Source of the DNA: an uncultured Campylobacter sp.
GTDB taxonomy: Bacteria; Campylobacterota; Campylobacteria; Campylobacterales; Campylobacteraceae
Assembly: GCF_938002845.1 (NCBI RefSeq)
Contig: NZ_CALKZP010000047.1
Span: 1 to 64,000, forward strand
DNA: 64,000 nucleotides
Reading direction: 5' to 3'
A program made the position numbers and the translations under genes. Position 1 is the stretch's first letter; every line of letters begins with the position of its first letter. This document shows, one piece after another, positions 1 through 8,478 of this stretch. The notes below the pieces were generated by a model. It had not been told where the DNA came from. It saw nothing but the letters and a program-made list of their open reading frames with translations, and did no database searches.

Positions 1-310
1 TTTTGGCAAATTTCGTGCGGTCCGTGGTGTAGTAGGCCTTCGCAAAGGCCTTGCCCGCGGTGTTTAGCTCGTCGCTGCCTAGCACGCCGTCCATGGCGTC
101 GAAAAAATACTGACGGTAATCAAAGCTATCGACCATCCGCGCTATATCGTCCGCAAAGTCCGCCGCGAAGTCCTTGGAATAGAGCTTGCGCTTCATGCAC
201 CAGCGGAAGAAAAACGCGATGTGCGTCGCGCCGTTTTCCTGCGGGATATCTGTCGGCGCATTTTTCGCGCCCCAGTGCCATTTTGCCTTGTCGTAGGTCA
301 CGTAAGCCAT
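1..310 (-). CDS. DUF7832-like protein, C-terminus cut by window edge
   Basis: This leftward gene starts with ATG at 310, preceded by a GGAGAA ribosome site, and runs off the left edge, leaving about 103 residues. The visible N-terminus begins MAYVTYDKAKWHWG and continues with NGATHIAFFFRW, KLYSKDF and VDSFDYRQYFFDAMDG. This resembles the small cytosolic DUF7832-type proteins, in which an aromatic W-H/Y-W/G motif is followed by GATHIG and a predicted helix; that family has no known function. The family call is from memory of its pattern and moderate. It is separated from recG by about 210 bp with no gene. Confidence 0.55.
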   Translation of the reverse strand, partial: MAYVTYDKAKWHWGAKNAPTDIPQENGATHIAFFFRWCMKRKLYSKDFAADFADDIARMVDSFDYRQYFFDAMDGVLGSDELNTAGKAFAKAYYTTDRTKFAK

Positions 311-523
311 TTTGTTCTCCTTTTTTTGGACTTTAAGTTGCATAAATTTTAGAAATTAAAAGCAAACGACGCTCGGTAAAGCTCTAAATTTTATCCGATG
401 CAATCTGCGCCGTGAAATTTCAAATTTTATATCAGATCGCCCATTACCTCATAATCGCATTCGCTTCGTAAAATTTTGCCGCGACTAAAATTACGTTTAA
501 ATTCTATCGCATCTCGTAGAATT

Positions 524-3487
524 TCATGCACCCCGTCCTATGTCTTTCAGTCGCTGCTTTGCTGCCGCCGTTATGTCCTCTTCGTAATCATACCACGCAA
601 ACATCGCGCCGTGCTGCACCGAGCCGCCCAGCAGATCGCCTCCCTGGCGGTTTTTCAGATCGATATTTGCGACCTTGAATCCGTCCAGCGTCGCTGCGAA
701 CTCGCGCAGGCGCTGCGGCGGGGATTTGAGCTTGGTGTAGAGGTAGCAGCGCCCCGCCTGGCCTTTGCGACCGACGCGTCCGCGCAGCTGATGAAGCGAC
801 GCGAGCCCCATCCGCTCGGCGCCTACGATTAAAATGACGCTAAGCCGTGGCAGCGATATGCCCACTTCGACGATCGTCGTGGTTATCAGCAGTCGCCCCT
901 CGTCTCGGAAGCGGCGCAGGATCTCCTCCTTGTCCTTGTCGCTGCCGTGAGTAATCATCACGTCCGCAAACTGAGCCTTCCAAAACGGCGCCGCCTCCTC
1001 AAGGCTTTGATAGACCGAGCTTTCGCTTTGCTGCACTAGCGGATAGACGATGATCGCTTGATTGCCCGCGGCGAGCTCGCGGCGCAGATCCTGCATAAAG
1101 CCCGCAAATCCATCGTTTTGCAGGATTTTGGTTTTGATCTGCTTTTCAAACGGCAGCTGTTTTAAAAAGCTGAAGCTCACGAGCTCGGATTGGATCATGC
1201 TTAGCGTACGCGGTATCGGCGTGGCGCTAAACTGAATGAAATGCGCTCTAAACTCGCCGCTCCCTGTGAGGCGCGCGATCTTTTCGCGCTGGTTGGAGCC
1301 GAAGCGGTGCTGCTCATCGACCATTATTAGATTTGACGGCGCAAGCTCATGGTAGAGCAGGGCGTGAGTGCCGATGATAAGGTGCGCGCCTGCGAAATCG
1401 GGCTCGCGATCGCCGCTTTTTACGAGCAGGACCTTAATCTGCGGCAGCAGCAGACGGCGCGCCTCGGCGTAAATCTGCTCGGCCAAGATGCTTGTAGGCG
1501 CCATCAGATAGCTGATGCGCGGATAGTTCATCGCCGCGCTCGCGAGAATGACGAGCGTCTTGCCGCTGCCTACGTCGCCCATGACGACGCGGCGGCGCGC
1601 TATAGGGCTTTGCAGATCGCTAGCGATATCCTTTATCGCGCTTAATTGATCGCGCGTAGGCTCAAAAGGAAGCGAAGCAAGCCAGTCTGAGATGTCGCGC
1701 AGCGGATAAATTTGCGCCGGGAAACTCGTTTTTTTCGCGCTTAGCTTTTGCAGGTAGTTTAGAATTTCGACAAATTTCAGCGTGCGTAAAATCATAGTAC
1801 CGCTCATCTGCGTGACGGCTGCGGCTCGGACGGTCTCGGCGGCATGGACAGTTCCGGCGTCGCTTGCAATTTGAGCGGTTGTAGCTTGTGCGGCTGCGGT
1901 CTGGATAGTTTCAGTTTGATAATGCGTAGGTTGCGTGGCACAATCGCGCGAAGCGCTCATCGGTGCGGCGAGCGCGTTTTGAATAGCTTCGGCGGCGCTT
2001 GCGGTCTGAGCGATCGTGGGCTCTGCGGTTGCGGTCTGTGCAGCTATTACCGTCTGAAAATTTTCGGTTTGATCGCTTGTAGCCTGCGCGCCCGTAGCTT
2101 GTGCACTCAAAGTTTGGGTAGTCGCGGCTTGCGCGCTCGCTACTTGGCTTGAAGTTTGGATTGATGCGGGTTGCGCACCTGCGTCTTGAGTTTGGGGGGC
2201 TACGGGTTGCAAATCTGCGCTTCGAACATCTGAAGCTTGAACTGCTGTGGATTGCGTATCTACGTCTTGGATACTTAAATTTTGTTGTGCGGCTTGCTCG
2301 GCTATGGACTGCTCGGTCGCGACATGCTCTAGCATGGATTGCGCGGTCGCGGCTTGAGTGTCTGCTGGTCGTGCTGCTTGGACATCGGATACTAGGTCGT
2401 CCGAAATTTCATCGCCGCTTGTAGCTGTATTATTGTCGGTTTTAAAATCATCTGAAATTTCATCTCTGCGCGCCTTCGCGCCATATGCGGCAAGAAAATC
2501 CTCGTCGCTTTGGATATTAAAATTTTCGTCGTTATAAATCTTCGCGCCGCGCGCCTGAGGTTCCTCGCCGTCCAAAATTTTATCGCTCACAGCCTCTCCG
2601 CTGTGGATATTTTGGCTGGGCGAGGCTTCTGCGCCATTTGGAATTCCGTCGCTTAAAATTTCATTCGCCGCGCCGCGCCTTGCCTCGCAGGCAAGAGCTC
2701 CGCTGCTTTGAGGATAGTTTGAAATTTCGTTGCCCAAAATCTCATCATTTTGCGATCTGCCGTTTAAAATTTCAGCGGCGAAGCTTTGCGAGCTTGAAAT
2801 TTCGCCGTTATCTAAAATTCCGTCGTCATTTAAAATTTTATCGCTGCTTGAAATTTCGCCTCTTAAAATTTCACTGCCGCTCGGAATTCTGTCGCTGTTT
2901 GAAATGTCGTCGCGCTCGCCGAAATTTTCCGCGCCGCCCTCCTTGAGCTGCCTATTTAGCGCGGCTAGCATTCGCACGCTGCGCGGCGAGCTCTCGTGTA
3001 GCGCAAGCAGTACCGCCGCCTCGTCCGCGCGCAGCCCACAGCCTAAAAGCGCGGACGCGCTTAGATATTTTTTGATCAGCTTTTGCGCCGCAGCGTCGCT
3101 CAGCGCGGCTTTGTATTTGGGCGCGATCCTGCCCGGCTCGCTTACGATTTTTGGGTTTACGAACTGCCACGAGCCGAAGCTTTCGTCGCATTTGCCGTGG
3201 ATGAAAAATTTTTTGCCGCGCTTAAAGGCGCCGAAGTGCCAGCTTTTGGCGTTGAAGATGACGATTTTGATCTCGCGCTCCCAGCTGAGGCAGTGCGCCG
3301 TGACGATGAGCATCGAGCCGCGCCTGTGCTGGAAGAGGCACTCGACCTCCGCCGTGCTCTCGCCCGCGCAGGGCGCATCCCCCACGCTTAGATCGTCGAA
3401 GCTTTTGGGCAGAAGCAGCGCCAGATCCAAAAGCGTCGTAATGCCCGCCTTTTGCAGCGTCGCCGCGTCTTTTGCTTCAAAAATCAA
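524..3487 (-). CDS. recG: ATP-dependent DNA helicase RecG with a ~375-residue low-complexity insert
   Basis: RecG remodels stalled replication forks and branched recombination intermediates in the cytosol. The N-terminal wedge/OB part covers residues 1-185. The superfamily 2 helicase core starts near 560, with Walker A GDVGSGKT near 638, DEQH near 722, SATPIPRT, and the C-terminal GRVGRKGQAGRCYLY motif typical of RecG. The start is TTG at 3487, with AAAGGATG five bases upstream. The protein is 987 residues against about 600 in other Campylobacter. The excess is one insert (residues ~185-560). Its first half has EIS/EIL/KIL repeats and its second half is rich in A, Q and T. The insert lies between the wedge domain and helicase lobe 1 and keeps the frame open, so the enzyme is probably active with a long disordered loop. 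The product call is firm; activity is inferred. Confidence 0.93.
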   Translation of the reverse strand: MIFEAKDAATLQKAGITTLLDLALLLPKSFDDLSVGDAPCAGESTAEVECLFQHRRGSMLIVTAHCLSWEREIKIVIFNAKSWHFGAFKRGKKFFIHGKCDESFGSWQFVNPKIVSEPGRIAPKYKAALSDAAAQKLIKKYLSASALLGCGLRADEAAVLLALHESSPRSVRMLAALNRQLKEGGAENFGERDDISNSDRIPSGSEILRGEISSSDKILNDDGILDNGEISSSQSFAAEILNGRSQNDEILGNEISNYPQSSGALACEARRGAANEILSDGIPNGAEASPSQNIHSGEAVSDKILDGEEPQARGAKIYNDENFNIQSDEDFLAAYGAKARRDEISDDFKTDNNTATSGDEISDDLVSDVQAARPADTQAATAQSMLEHVATEQSIAEQAAQQNLSIQDVDTQSTAVQASDVRSADLQPVAPQTQDAGAQPASIQTSSQVASAQAATTQTLSAQATGAQATSDQTENFQTVIAAQTATAEPTIAQTASAAEAIQNALAAPMSASRDCATQPTHYQTETIQTAAAQATTAQIASDAGTVHAAETVRAAAVTQMSGTMILRTLKFVEILNYLQKLSAKKTSFPAQIYPLRDISDWLASLPFEPTRDQLSAIKDIASDLQSPIARRRVVMGDVGSGKTLVILASAAMNYPRISYLMAPTSILAEQIYAEARRLLLPQIKVLLVKSGDREPDFAGAHLIIGTHALLYHELAPSNLIMVDEQHRFGSNQREKIARLTGSGEFRAHFIQFSATPIPRTLSMIQSELVSFSFLKQLPFEKQIKTKILQNDGFAGFMQDLRRELAAGNQAIIVYPLVQQSESSVYQSLEEAAPFWKAQFADVMITHGSDKDKEEILRRFRDEGRLLITTTIVEVGISLPRLSVILIVGAERMGLASLHQLRGRVGRKGQAGRCYLYTKLKSPPQRLREFAATLDGFKVANIDLKNRQGGDLLGGSVQHGAMFAWYDYEEDITAAAKQRLKDIGRGA
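1805..2935 (-). repeat. In-frame low-complexity insert in recG
   Basis: This is the DNA of the RecG insert. From about 2400 to 2900 it holds closely spaced RAATTY palindromes (for example around 2407, 2455, 2577, 2655, 2768, 2795, 2815, 2860 and 2880), read mostly as Glu-Ile-Ser/Leu or Lys-Ile-Leu. From about 1805 to 2350 a different degenerate repeat gives Ala/Thr/Gln-rich sequence without RAATTY. The two halves therefore arose from different repeat units. Confidence 0.8.
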
Positions 3488-4190
3488 TTTTCATCCTTTA
3501 AATTTTAATAGGCGGTTAAGCCCTCGCGCTACGAAATTTTATGCGCCGTGCAGATCGCTCGCCGAAATTTGATCGAAATTCTATGCGCCGCATCGAACGC
3601 TTGCTTAAATTTGCTCGGAATTTCGCCCATTGCGGCAAATTTACTCGCCGGCTTCGCCCATAAATTTTACCCGCCTTGCGCGTATTTTGCTTGGCAGCCA
3701 TGCCTTTGCGGCGCGCACCGGGTTTTGAAACATAGCGCGAGTGCTTGAAATTTCACGGCGCGATTTGCGAACCGCAAAAATTCAATTACGGCAGCCGCCA
3801 CCGCGCGCCTTTTTAAATTTCACGGCGCGGCTGGAAAACGACGTACGCGAGGCCGAGCTTTAGCCGAGTGCGCGTTTTAAATTTCACGGCGCGGCTTACA
3901 GACGGCGTGCGAAATCGAGCTTTGATTTTGCGCGCTGAAATTTTACCGAGCCGTACACGGCGCCTTTAAATTTAGCCGCTCTTATAAGGCTCGCAAATTT
4001 AACCGCTTCTACAAAGCCCCGCAAATTTTAGCGCAACGCAGGCGCGGTTTTAAATTTAAACGCACAAGCTGTCCGCAAACGCAGCGCAAAAGTAAAATTT
4101 AGCGCCGCTCGCGCCTTAATATCGTCCGCGCCACTTTATAAATTTAAAATTTACTCATTTATGCCGATCGCGGATACGCGCCGCGACGGG
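3488..4190. other. Gene-free spacer rich in RAATTY
   Basis: About 700 bp lie between recG and the M16-like gene. I see no credible gene: open frames here lack ribosome sites and recognisable sequence. The stretch carries many AAATTT/AAATTC words, often within imperfect copies of a TTTAAATTTCACGGCGCGG-like phrase (near 3750, 3815 and 3880). Confidence 0.7.
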
Positions 4191-5450
4191 CTAAATTTCA
4201 AGCCCCTTTTTCGCGGCGGCCTCGTCGCAAATGACGGAAAAGCTTAGGTTCATGATCTCGTCGTGCGACTTGATGAAATCGTTGAGCGCCCCGAGTTTTA
4301 GCGTCTCGATGCGCTTTAAATTTCGCTCGAACTCGCCGAATGCGTAGCCTTTGTAATACTCGCTCTGCGCGATCGCCGCGCGCTTAAACATCGTCTCTTT
4401 TTGCAGCACCGCGCTTCCGATTAGGAATTTTTTAGCGCTTTTTAGCTCCGCTTCGCTCACGCCCGAGGCGATAAATTTCGCGATCTCCTCTTTTACGAGC
4501 GCGGCGGCGTTTTGCAAATTTTCGTTTTTGGTCTGCAGATAGCCCCAAAACTCGCGGCGGCTAAGCTCGAAATCGCCGCGCGCATAGACCGAATACGCAA
4601 GCCCGTGCTTGACGCGGATGCGCTCCATCAGCCTGCTGCCGAAACCGCTGCTTCCGAGCACGAAAAGCGCGGTGTTTGCGATAAACTCCTGCTCCTTTGG
4701 CAGCGTAAAGGGCGCGCCGAAGTAGATGTATGCCTGCTGCGTCTGCTCTTTTTGGATCTTTATTTTTTTCGCATCGCTCGGCACGAAAAAAGGCAGCTCG
4801 CGCTTTTCTCCGCTTGCAAAGAGGCTTAGAATTTCCGCGATTTTCGGGTTTTTATCGCTCACGTCGCCGCATAAAACGACGTATAAATTCTCTAAACTCA
4901 GCGAGGAGAAAAACTCCCGCACATCCTTCATCGTGATCCGCTCTATGCTCGCCTCGTCGCCTATGAGCGGCTGAGCGAGCCTCGTGCGCGGATACAGAAG
5001 CGCTTTTAGGTTGCACGTCGCGATGTAATCAAACTCGCTTTTTAGCACAGCGATCTCGCCTATGGTTTGCATTTTTAGCTTTTCGAGCACCGAGGGTGTT
5101 AAATTTGGCTCACTAAGCAGTTCTCGTAGCATATCTAGGCCGAAATCGAAGTGCTCTTTTAGGCAGTTTAGCTGGATACCGAAAGTTTCAAAATTGCTCG
5201 CAGCGCTGATCTCGACCGCGCGGATATCGAGCTTGCGGTGGAATTCGCTCACCCCTAGCGTCTTTGAGCCCTCGCCCAAAACGCCCGCGCAGATGCGCGC
5301 AAGCCCCGCTATCTTCTCGCTCACCGCGCCGCTTGCTTTAAAAATTAACTTGAAGCTCGCCACCGGCAGCGAATCGTCGAATTGATACAAAAAGTCGATT
5401 TTAGCGCTCTTGCCGCCTTTGGTTCTAAGTGAAATCTCTTTTTTTTTCAT
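4191..5450 (-). CDS. M16 (insulinase/pitrilysin) family protein, probably non-catalytic
   Basis: This 419-residue protein has the two-lobed M16 fold pattern, with an N-terminal homology block and the R/Y signature near residues 270-300 (GSSGFGSRLMERIRVKHGLAYS). ATG at 5450 is preceded by AAGGAAAA. The zinc motif HxxEH expected near residue 50-60 is absent; the aligned stretch reads ICAGVLGEGSKTLG. It is therefore probably an inactive partner or scaffold, as in bacterial two-subunit M16 pairs where one subunit lacks the motif. No catalytic partner is seen in this window. No signal peptide is evident. C. jejuni has a similar motif-poor M16 gene (Cj0805, recalled), so the loss is likely ancestral. 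The family call is strong and the function unknown. Confidence 0.82.
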   Translation of the reverse strand: MKKKEISLRTKGGKSAKIDFLYQFDDSLPVASFKLIFKASGAVSEKIAGLARICAGVLGEGSKTLGVSEFHRKLDIRAVEISAASNFETFGIQLNCLKEHFDFGLDMLRELLSEPNLTPSVLEKLKMQTIGEIAVLKSEFDYIATCNLKALLYPRTRLAQPLIGDEASIERITMKDVREFFSSLSLENLYVVLCGDVSDKNPKIAEILSLFASGEKRELPFFVPSDAKKIKIQKEQTQQAYIYFGAPFTLPKEQEFIANTALFVLGSSGFGSRLMERIRVKHGLAYSVYARGDFELSRREFWGYLQTKNENLQNAAALVKEEIAKFIASGVSEAELKSAKKFLIGSAVLQKETMFKRAAIAQSEYYKGYAFGEFERNLKRIETLKLGALNDFIKSHDEIMNLSFSVICDEAAAKKGLEI

Positions 5451-6134
5451 CGTTTTCCTTTATAAAATTTTTAAATTTCATCGTTCTTTCAGGCGCGGTT
5501 TTAAAATTTTGACGCAGCCGCGCCGCTTTTGAAATTTACGCCGGGGCTCACTTTTAAAATTTCGCTAAAACAAGTTTTCAAAATTTAGTTCAAACTCGCT
5601 TCTAAAATTTCGCGCTAGGGCAGTTTTGCCCGTCCTGCTTAAAATTTTAAAATTTAATCGCGCCGCACGTTTTGTAAAATTTCAGCGCCCTAAACGGCTT
5701 CCCGCCGCAACGCATTCTAGTTACGAGGCGAAATGTATTCGCTAACGCCTAAACGGGGCGTATTGCTGCTCAAACACCACACAGCTCTGCGGCGTATCGA
5801 ATCGCCACAGTATGTTTTGTCGCCGCAAACGCGGCAAGAGCATTCACGAGATGCCTTCTGTGCGCCGTCTTCGCCGCATTGATCTTGCGGCGTGAAATTT
5901 CGCGTCCAAAAAATTTTAAGGCGAAATTCCATAGCGAAATGAAATTTTACCGTGCAAATTCCGCTTGCGCCTGTAAATTTAAATCCATACCGATATCAAA
6001 ATTTTAAATTCCGTTGCAAAATTCCACGCTCGCGATCGCAAAAATTCGCCATCTGTTTTAAGATAAAATTCTACCGCTAAATTCTAGCCGCAAGCGAACA
6101 AAATTCCCGCCGCAAACACGCAAAAGCTCACGCC
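5451..6134. other. Gene-free spacer rich in RAATTY
   Basis: About 680 bp between mqnC and the M16-like gene. It is dominated by AAATTT/AAATTC words at 5465-5700 and 5890-6110. The small leftward frame at 5717-5932 has no ribosome site, runs through the repeats and is Cys/Arg-rich, so I do not call it a gene. Confidence 0.65.
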
Positions 6135-7184
6135 CTAAGCGTAAGTCTCCAAAATATCGTAGTTGGTGTTGCGCTTGGCGGGTATTTCGTTCACGTCGCG
6201 GATCAGCGCTATCATCTCGTCCTTGCTCATCCGAAAGCTCGCGCCCGCCGCCTTTACGACGTTTTCCTCCATCATCGTACTTCCAAGATCGTTCGCGCCG
6301 AATTTCAGTGCCAGCTGCCCAATGTAGCTGCCCTGCGTAACCCAGCTGCTTTGGATGTTTTTGAAATTATCCAAAAATAGCCGCGAGACGGCGAGCAGGC
6401 GCAGGTAGCGGTTCGGGCTTTGCTTTTTGATCTCGGGATGCTCGCGCAAAAGGCGGGTGTTTTGTCCCTGAAAGCTCCATAAAATGAACGCTCGAAAGCC
6501 GCCCGTGCGGTCTTGCAGCTCGCGGATTTTATCCCAGTGCTCTACGATCTCGCGCGTGCTTTCAAGCGTGCCGAACATCATCGTGGCGGTCGTTTTCATG
6601 CCGATGCCGTGCGCCTCCTCGTGCACTCTAAGCCACGTGGCGCTGTCGCTTTTGCGCGGCGCTACTAGCTCTCGCACGCGGTCGCTTAAAATTTCAGCTC
6701 CAGCTCCAGGCATCGAGTAGAGCCCCTTACCTTGCAGCCTGCGAAGTACTTCAAGCGTGCTGATGCCGCTAAGACGCGCGATATAATCGATCTCGATCGC
6801 CGAGAAGCCGTGGATCGTGATGCTCGGGTACTTTTTGTGGATGAACTCCACCAGATCCTCGTACCATTCGATTTTCAGTTTCGGATGGACGCCGCCTTGA
6901 AATAAAATTTGTGTACCGCCCACGGCGATGAGCTCCTCGATCTTTTCGCTGATCTGCTCAAAGCTCAGCACATAGGCATCCGCGTCGCTTGCGTGGCGGT
7001 AAAATGCGCAAAATTTACAATCCACCATGCAGGCGTTGGTGTAGTTTATGTTTCGATCGATGATGAAGGTCGTGACGCGCTCCGGGTGCAACTCGCGCTT
7101 GCGCGCAAATGCCGCGCGCCCAAGCTCGTTTAGATCGGCGTGTTCAATTAAATTTAGGGCTTCATCTATACTTAGTCTTTTCAA
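6135..7184 (-). CDS. mqnC: Cyclic dehypoxanthine futalosine synthase, radical SAM
   Basis: MqnC catalyses the radical-SAM cyclisation of dehypoxanthinyl futalosine in the futalosine route to menaquinone, the quinone used by the respiratory enzymes in this window. The CxxxCxxC iron-sulfur motif is at C52, C56 and C59, preceded by INYTNAC. GGTQILFQGGVHP and SMPGAGAEIL follow, both typical of MqnC/CofH relatives. The length, 349 residues, is normal. The start is TTG at 7184, with GGAAGGATAAA upstream. It begins two bases after the hepT stop, so it is the last gene of a five-gene operon. Confidence 0.93.
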   Translation of the reverse strand: MKRLSIDEALNLIEHADLNELGRAAFARKRELHPERVTTFIIDRNINYTNACMVDCKFCAFYRHASDADAYVLSFEQISEKIEELIAVGGTQILFQGGVHPKLKIEWYEDLVEFIHKKYPSITIHGFSAIEIDYIARLSGISTLEVLRRLQGKGLYSMPGAGAEILSDRVRELVAPRKSDSATWLRVHEEAHGIGMKTTATMMFGTLESTREIVEHWDKIRELQDRTGGFRAFILWSFQGQNTRLLREHPEIKKQSPNRYLRLLAVSRLFLDNFKNIQSSWVTQGSYIGQLALKFGANDLGSTMMEENVVKAAGASFRMSKDEMIALIRDVNEIPAKRNTNYDILETYA

Positions 7185-7186
7185 AT

Positions 7187-7561
7187 TTATCCTTCCGATT
7201 TGCCTTTGCGATACGGCTTTAGTGCGTCTATGATTTTTTGATTTAGCGTCGGCAGATAGTCCTTGATGGCTATCTCTATCAGCTCAAAATTTAGCCGTTC
7301 GTATTCGTGCGAAGCAATATTTCTCGTGGCGTTGATAGCTCTTATTTCATCTTTGCTAAAGATCGCCAAAGCCTGCAAATCGTTGCTTTCTTGCAGCCCT
7401 TTTAGCAGGGCGTGGATATTGATGAACTGCATCATTATCGCAGGCTGCAAAACGTCCTCGTCGGCAAGAGCCTGCGCTACGCCGCCCTCGCATTTTTTTA
7501 GGATGGATGAAATTTTATCAGATATCTTTTTTAATCGCTCGACGCTTGATCTTTCAAACAT
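7187..7561 (-). CDS. hepT: HepT-like RNase toxin (HEPN/DUF86)
   Basis: This 124-residue helical HEPN protein carries the Rx4-6HxY active-site motif as R80, H85 and Y87 (RNIASHEY). It is the toxin half of an MntA-HepT module. In characterised systems MntA silences HepT by adding AMP to the motif tyrosine. The start is ATG at 7561, overlapping the end of the nucleotidyltransferase gene by eight bases, so the pair is translationally coupled. It sits inside an operon ending in mqnC, so its transcription is tied to menaquinone synthesis. The assignment follows from the motif and the partner; activity is not shown. Confidence 0.88.
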   Translation of the reverse strand: MFERSSVERLKKISDKISSILKKCEGGVAQALADEDVLQPAIMMQFINIHALLKGLQESNDLQALAIFSKDEIRAINATRNIASHEYERLNFELIEIAIKDYLPTLNQKIIDALKPYRKGKSEG

Positions 7562-7904
7562 AAATCGCTCCTTGCAGCAGCTTTGTTTTTTCTTCGCGAC
7601 TTAAAGAGGTAGTATCGCACAGATCGACATTTGCATTAAATTTACTGGATAGCTTTTTTTTAAAATCGTCTAAAAAAACCAGCGCTGAAAATGGGTTTCC
7701 TAAATTTTCTACCATTTTTGCCCCATCGGTTTCGATCGCGATGTCGATGTCCGAAAACGCGTCGGCGCTATCTTTGGCGTAGCTGCCGAAAAGCCCTAGC
7801 TCGGTAACGCCAACTGCAAAAAGCCTCTTTTTCTGTGACGATAAAAATTTTAAAATTTCATCTTTGCTGTTTATCGCTTTTTTCGGTGCGGTTTTAGCGC
7901 TCAC
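7554..7904 (-). CDS. mntA: MntA-like nucleotidyltransferase antitoxin
   Basis: This minimal nucleotidyltransferase carries the GS-x10-DxD signature as G40, S41, D52 and D54. Family members AMPylate and silence their HepT partner. A longer frame starts upstream at 8000, but its first 32 codons overlap the end of nfeD and are strongly basic. GTG at 7904 lies one base beyond the nfeD stop, with GAGGCG upstream, so I take that start (116 residues). It is coupled to nfeD upstream and hepT downstream. Confidence 0.87.
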   Translation of the reverse strand: MSAKTAPKKAINSKDEILKFLSSQKKRLFAVGVTELGLFGSYAKDSADAFSDIDIAIETDGAKMVENLGNPFSALVFLDDFKKKLSSKFNANVDLCDTTSLSREEKTKLLQGAIYV

Positions 7905-7905
7905 T

Positions 7906-8478
7906 CTACGCCTCTTTCGGATCTTCGGGCGCTTCTTCTTTAGCGCCAGAGCTCCGCGCGTCTTTGCTCGTGTCGGCGTTAGAATTTTTATCGTCGGCAC
8001 TCGTGCTGTCCGCGCCGCCTAAATTTGCATCGCCGTCATTTAAATTTACGTCGCCTGCGCCGCTAGAATTTCGACTGTTATCTTTTTTAACCACGATCTG
8101 GCCGTTTTTTACGCCTAAAATTTCGACGCGGTCGCCCTCGTTAAGATTTGAAATTTCATCGCTTTTCCAAAACGTGCCTTTGAAATAGACCATACCGTTT
8201 TTGACGGTGCCGGTGCCGCTCTCGTCTAAAAAGTTATCCTCATGCTTCTCTTCCGGTTTGAAAAAGCGCGATTTTAGCGGTCTTTTAAGTGCGATCAGAA
8301 GTACGAACGAAAGCACGAATGAAAGCAGAATTTGCACGTCCCAATCAAGATGAAAACCGAAGCTCAAAAGCCCCGTGATGAAAAATCCGGCGCTGAAAAA
8401 TATAAAGGTAAAATCCATCACCAAAAGCTCGACGATCGCCAAAATCACGCCGATTATGATAAAAATCAGCGCGTTCAT
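7906..8478 (-). CDS. NfeD-like membrane protein
   Basis: This 190-residue protein has two to three membrane helices in residues 1-65 (VILAIVELLVMDF and following). A small OB-fold follows (GMVYFKGTFWKSDEI, GDRVEILGVKNGQIVV), the NfeD arrangement. NfeD proteins work with SPFH/stomatin partners at the inner membrane, and the SPFH gene lies directly upstream with a four-base ATGA overlap. The last ~55 residues (NSRNSSGAGD to the stop) are low-complexity Asn/Asp/Ser/Gly, probably disordered, and partly encoded by RAATTY-containing DNA near 8020-8075. Confidence 0.86.
   Translation of the reverse strand: MNALIFIIIGVILAIVELLVMDFTFIFFSAGFFITGLLSFGFHLDWDVQILLSFVLSFVLLIALKRPLKSRFFKPEEKHEDNFLDESGTGTVKNGMVYFKGTFWKSDEISNLNEGDRVEILGVKNGQIVVKKDNSRNSSGAGDVNLNDGDANLGGADSTSADDKNSNADTSKDARSSGAKEEAPEDPKEA

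Noticed and set aside
2730..3572. 280-residue rightward frame opposite recG
   Set aside because: Entirely antisense to recG and its repeat insert, with KISS/EISP-type repeat translation; recG has the conserved motifs.
5717..5932. 71-residue leftward Cys/Arg-rich frame in a spacer
   Set aside because: No ribosome site, no recognisable family, embedded in repeats.
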